A stretch of 64,000 nt of DNA from Dryomyza anilis (Eukaryota; Arthropoda; Insecta; Diptera; Dryomyzidae). Below the pieces are notes generated by a model, which was not told where the DNA came from, did not search any database, and saw nothing but the letters and a program-made list of their open reading frames with translations. This document shows, in pieces, positions 60,549-64,000 of this stretch. Position 1 is the first letter of the stretch. Every line of letters starts with the position of its first letter. The stretch is taken from NCBI GenBank assembly GCA_951804985.1, contig OX638134.1:9259017-9323016 (forward strand). The letters run 5' to 3'. The translations under genes were made by a program, and so were the position numbers.

Positions 60549-61199
60549 AGGCATGCGAGGATAGCGCATTATTATGAGGAATTAGATATTGAAAATTGTG
60601 TTTTTTTTTTTGGGACATTCAATGAAAAGAAAATTAAGATATCTATATAGTTTATATATCTATTTGTAAGTTAAGGTAATTCGATTTATATAATCAGATA
60701 AAATTGAGCTTAGATTAAGTAAAATAGTGTGAAGTTTTTTCATTGAAGTTATGGAATATGTTCCATATATTAAAGAAAATTATGTATAAACCCTTAAATA
60801 AGAAAGACTAAATTTGTTTATATGAATTTTTCTTAATAACAAAATAAAATACATTTATATTTTTTCATTATTTTATTTTTTAAATTATCGATTATTATGT
60901 ATCCATTTTATAAATGTCATTGAAAAAAAAACACTGTGTAAAATAAAATATTAACATTTATAAAAATAAAATAATGCATAATAAGCCTTAAAGTTTATGA
61001 CATATTACATGGAATCTATATTTGGTATATAAAACTCTTGGTCCACCTGTCTGTTTGTTCAAGCATTACGTCTTAATCGCTGAACCGATTTGACTGATAC
61101 ACATGGATATTATGGAATACGGAGGGTGACTAGGCTATATATGAGCGGAATTGGACAAAGCAGTGTGGCACCTTCCATAGAACCTAAACTTTCAGAACT
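60549..61199. other. 3' flank of MADF copy 3 and transposon debris
   Basis: It contains a decayed copy of the 3' UTR seen after copies 1 and 2. At about 61010-61140 there is a patch (CACCTGTCTGTTTGTTCAAG, GCTGAACCGATTTGACTGAT) typical of retroelement tails in flies. Confidence 0.4.
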
Positions 61200-61920
61200 A
61201 TATAACTCGACATTTACACCAGATACAAACATGAAACAAAAAAATTCAAATATAAAAAAATATTACAAAAGCAAACACACAAAGACACAAAAGAAAAACC
61301 AAAATGAAAAGAAAAAAGCTAAAACACAAAAGCAAAAACAAAGCAAAAGCGAAATTCAAAACAAACTCAAAACGAATGCTAAAACAAGAGCAACATCATA
61401 AAAAAAAACACCAAAAACAAGTCCAAAACACAAGCACTAAATTAAAAACACAAAATCAAAACAAAAATGCAAAACAAAATAAAAATCCAAACAATAGCAA
61501 AAACACAAAGTCAATCTCTAAATAAAAAACAGGAAGAAACAAATAAAAATGCAGAATCCTATTCTAGACTAGAGTACAGTTTTTTTGTCTCAAACAAACT
61601 CAAAACAAGAGCAACATCATAAACACAAAAAAAAACATCAAGAAAATCTATACAAATACAAATCCAAAACACAAGAGCAAAATCTAAATCAAAAATATAA
61701 GCAAAAGCATTAAATTAAAAACATAAAATCAAAAACACAAAATCAAAAACAAAAATGCAAAACAAAATAAAAATCAAAACAATAGCAAAAACACAAAATC
61801 AGTCAATCTCTAAATCAAAAACAAATAAAAATGCAAAAAAAATAAAATCAAAAGAATTGCAAAACAAAAAAAAAGAACAAAAACGGATAAAAACAAAAAA
61901 GGCCAAAACATAAATAAAAA
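61200..61920. repeat. A/C-rich low-complexity tract
   Basis: Almost T- and G-poor sequence built from CAAAA, ACACAAA and AATCAAAAAC modules. It includes a duplicated stretch (AAACTCAAAAC, AAGAGCAACATCATAA) at about 61363 and 61598. Lys/Gln/Asn-rich frames here (61090-61525) follow from composition and are not taken as genes. Confidence 0.7.
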
Positions 61921-62465
61921 TAAATCGGAATAAGTGGCCGATTTTATACTGACGTGCTCTACCTCAAGTGCTTCAAAGTATGAAAAAAGTTTCAGAGTAT
62001 ATTTTTATTTTATGGAGAATCCTATGCCAGACTAGAGTGCAGTTTTTTTGTCATATCTATATTATTAATTGGAAAATCTCTTTGACCACATAAACGTCTT
62101 CGATTTTTAGAGCATCCAGGATTCAGATTTTTTTTATCTTGAATTTGAATAGAATTTGAATTATTTCGAATGTATAAACTGTAGTTCATATATTTGTTAT
62201 TTTTATTTGTAGTTTGTAGTTATTGTGAATTTTTTGATTCCTTAATAAAAACCGTTATTAAAAAAAAAATACTTTAATTTTTTAGTTTACGAAATGCAAA
62301 ATTTTATTGACTTGCATGCAAATGCGCGCGCGTGCGTGCCTATTCAATGCGCCTTTGCTAATTATTTATATTTTTTTTTGTTATAATAGTTGTAATTTTC
62401 GTGTATTTGAATATAATAATGTTATAATTAAAAAAATGTTTGATTGTGGCAATGCAAGCCAAAAT
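61921..62465. other. Rpn10 3' flank
   Basis: AT-rich DNA. CTAGAGTGCAGTTTTTTTGTC near 62031 repeats CTAGAGTACAGTTTTTTTGTC near 61569. The part nearest 62465 would hold the Rpn10 3' UTR on the minus strand. Confidence 0.4.
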
Positions 62466-62767
62466 TTATTTCTTTTTATCAGCATCTTCTTCCTTCTTCT
62501 TGCTATCTTTGCTCAGCGAGCCGACGGCATCGCGCACAGCCTCCGATTGTGGATCAACGCCAGGCAGATTCTCTAAAACGCTCTAAAAGAAAAAATTAAT
62601 AAAATAAAAAAAAAATAAAAAACATAAGATAAAATAGAAAATAACTAAAAGCAAACCAACCTGTAGAAAAGCAGGATCGGCGATTACTTCTGAGTAGTCT
62701 TCGTCGACATCCATGGGAGCGGCATCTTCGGTTTTGGGACGTTTAGCTTGTTGGGTAACGGGTTCAT
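62466..62767 (-). CDS. Rpn10: 26S proteasome subunit Rpn10/PSMD4, C-terminal exons (partial)
   Basis: Two minus-strand exons, 62661-62767 and 62466-62582, are separated by a 78-bp GT-AG intron in phase 0. They encode the end of Rpn10: DEPVTQQAKRPKTEDAAPMD, VDEDYSEVIADPAFLQ, then SVLENLPGVDPQSEAVRDAV and a lysine-rich tail ending DADKKK. The DPAFLQSVLENLPGVDP string is highly conserved in animal PSMD4 and follows the ubiquitin-interacting motifs, which lie upstream outside the window. Rpn10 is a ubiquitin receptor of the proteasome regulatory particle. The acceptor at 62768-62769 requires a preceding exon ending in G; none is recognisable in the remaining 1.2 kb, so that intron extends past the window edge. 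Confidence 0.93.
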
Positions 62768-62769
62768 CT

Positions 62770-64000
62770 GGGAGGAAGTTTATTTATTATATAATTTTTT
62801 TTTTAAATAAAAAAAATGTTAAATAATAAAAAATTAAATTGAAAAAAAGAATTTAAAAAAATGTATTAAAAAAAACATAATTTTAAAAATCAAACAAATA
62901 TTTTTTTATTTCAAAAAAAAAATAATACGAGACAAATAAACTCAAAACAAAATAAATAATAAATAAAATTCTCATAGTAAAAATGATTTATAAAAACTAA
63001 TATTTTAAAAATAAAATAATTAAAATAAATCTATATTAATTAAAAATAAAAATTAAAAGAAATAATTTAAAAAAAAATTAAAATAATAAAAAATAAATAT
63101 ATAAAACAAATAAAAATAACAAATATATAAAAAAAAATAACAAATATATAAATAAAAATAAAAAATATAATATAAAAAATGAAAAATAAAAAAATTATAA
63201 TACAAAATAAAATAAATTAATGTAAAAAAAATTATAATTTAAACATAAAATTTTGTCAAAAAAATAACATAAAAATACCAAAAAAAAAAAAAAATAAAAA
63301 AAAAAAAATAAAAAGAAACAAAAAAAAAAATAATAAAATAAAAATAAATAAAAAAGAAACAAAAAAAAATCAAATTAAAAAATATAATAAATATACAAAA
63401 CAATTAAACCGTAACAAAAACAAAATGTTGATAAATAAAGGGTTTTTCAAATGGGACGCTACAAAAGTAGAGCGACAGGGACAGCAAACGACGCCATATT
63501 TCTTGCCGCTCTTTGGACATTTCTCTTCAGTAAGGTTTGCCATTTCATGATGGAGAGATATACGAATTCGAATTTCGGTAGTAAATTTTAATAATTCCGA
63601 CTCGTTGTTGGCTCGTATATCTTTCCATCATGAAATGGCAAACCTGTTGAAAAACCCTTGAAAACACTTTTGTAGCGCTCTTATTGAAAAACCCTTTAAA
63701 AACTAATATTTTAAAAATAAAATAATAAAAAAAAAATGAAAATAATAAAAAATAAATATATAAAACAAATAAAAATAACAAATATATAAAATAATAAAAA
63801 AATATAGTATAAAAAATGAAAAATAATAATTTAAAAATCAGAATTTTAAACATAAAATGTTGTCAAAAAAATAACATAAAAAATACCAAAAACAAAAAAA
63901 AAAAAATTAAATAAAAATAAATAAAAAAGAAACAAAAAAAAATCAAATTGAAAAATAGAATAAATATACAAAACAATTAAACCGTAACAAAAAAAAAAAA
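62770..64000 (-). other. Rpn10 upstream intron, extremely A/T-rich
   Basis: Long AAAT/AAAAAT tracts, with two similar A-rich segments on either side of the mariner element (about 63040-63420 and 63710-63990) that share words such as TAAACATAAAATTTTGTCAA. No exon was recognised. Confidence 0.6.
63438..63696. mobile_element. Complete palindromic mariner-derived MITE
   Basis: The ends AAGGGTTTTTCAA and TTGAAAAACCCTT are flanked by TA (63436-63437 and 63697-63698). The centre has an inverted pair of the sequence TTTGCCATTTCATGATGG around AGATATACGA. One arm read on the minus strand would encode MERYTSQQRV, the N-terminal start of a mariner/Tc1-type transposase. The element is thus two transposon 5' ends joined head to head; it cannot encode a transposase. 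Confidence 0.75.

Noticed and set aside
61090..61525. Lys/Gln-rich proteins
   Set aside because: Purely compositional frames in an A/C-rich tract.
63545..63853. Tyr/Phe-rich minus-strand protein
   Set aside because: The N-terminal part as written is low-complexity AT-rich DNA; the rest is the mariner palindrome remnant.

Overview
The window is AT-rich nuclear DNA from a higher dipteran (a cyclorrhaphan fly, probably a calyptrate or tephritid). The evidence is short phase-consistent GT-AG introns in fly-like genes, conserved insect housekeeping proteins, DRE (TATCGATA) and TATA promoters, and many small inverted-repeat transposons. No prokaryotic, viral, CRISPR or rRNA/tRNA feature could be supported.

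Layout, left to right. 1-128: the last 41 codons of an unidentified plus-strand gene. 129-4965: its likely 3' UTR, then two tandem-repeat families and transposon debris. 4966-5350 (-): COX8, with a DRE promoter. 5649-8966: MITEs and a 258-bp tandem repeat. 9398-16346 (+): a Makorin RING/C3H protein in four coding exons. Its intron 1 is filled with a G-rich minisatellite and its intron 3 with a 16-bp minisatellite. About 1 kb beyond the stop the same 16-bp unit returns in the opposite orientation, and related arrays continue to about 23.3 kb. 24815-26930: a roughly 485-bp satellite. 28052-29312 (+): ARV1 in five exons. 30.2-37.4 kb: minisatellites and MITEs. 37469-48012 (-): WDR26 in three coding exons, with an 8.5-kb first intron full of repeats and an AUG-free leader up to a TATA box at about 48.67 kb. 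49-52 kb: hAT, mariner and nested MITE insertions. 54767-55120 (+): intronless myotrophin. 55.7-60.5 kb (+): three tandem two-exon MADF-BESS genes, about 2.02 kb apart. 62466-62767 (-): the last two exons of proteasome subunit Rpn10/PSMD4, whose upstream intron runs off the window.

The genes do not form a pathway. They are unrelated housekeeping or regulatory genes: respiration, RNA-linked ubiquitin ligase, ER lipid homeostasis, CTLH E3 ligase, ankyrin adaptor, transcription factors and proteasome. From memory, and unverified, the Drosophila counterparts of COX8/Makorin and of WDR26/Rpn10 carry nearly consecutive CG numbers, which suggests conserved gene neighbourhoods.

The strongest candidates for something new are (1) the inverted 16-bp minisatellites flanking the last Makorin exon, which could form a very long dsRNA; (2) the roughly 625-nt WDR26 leader, which has no AUG in any frame but stays open in frame with the protein; and (3) the young MADF-BESS triplication, whose repeat unit includes the myotrophin 3' end. 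No wholly new multi-gene system was recognised.
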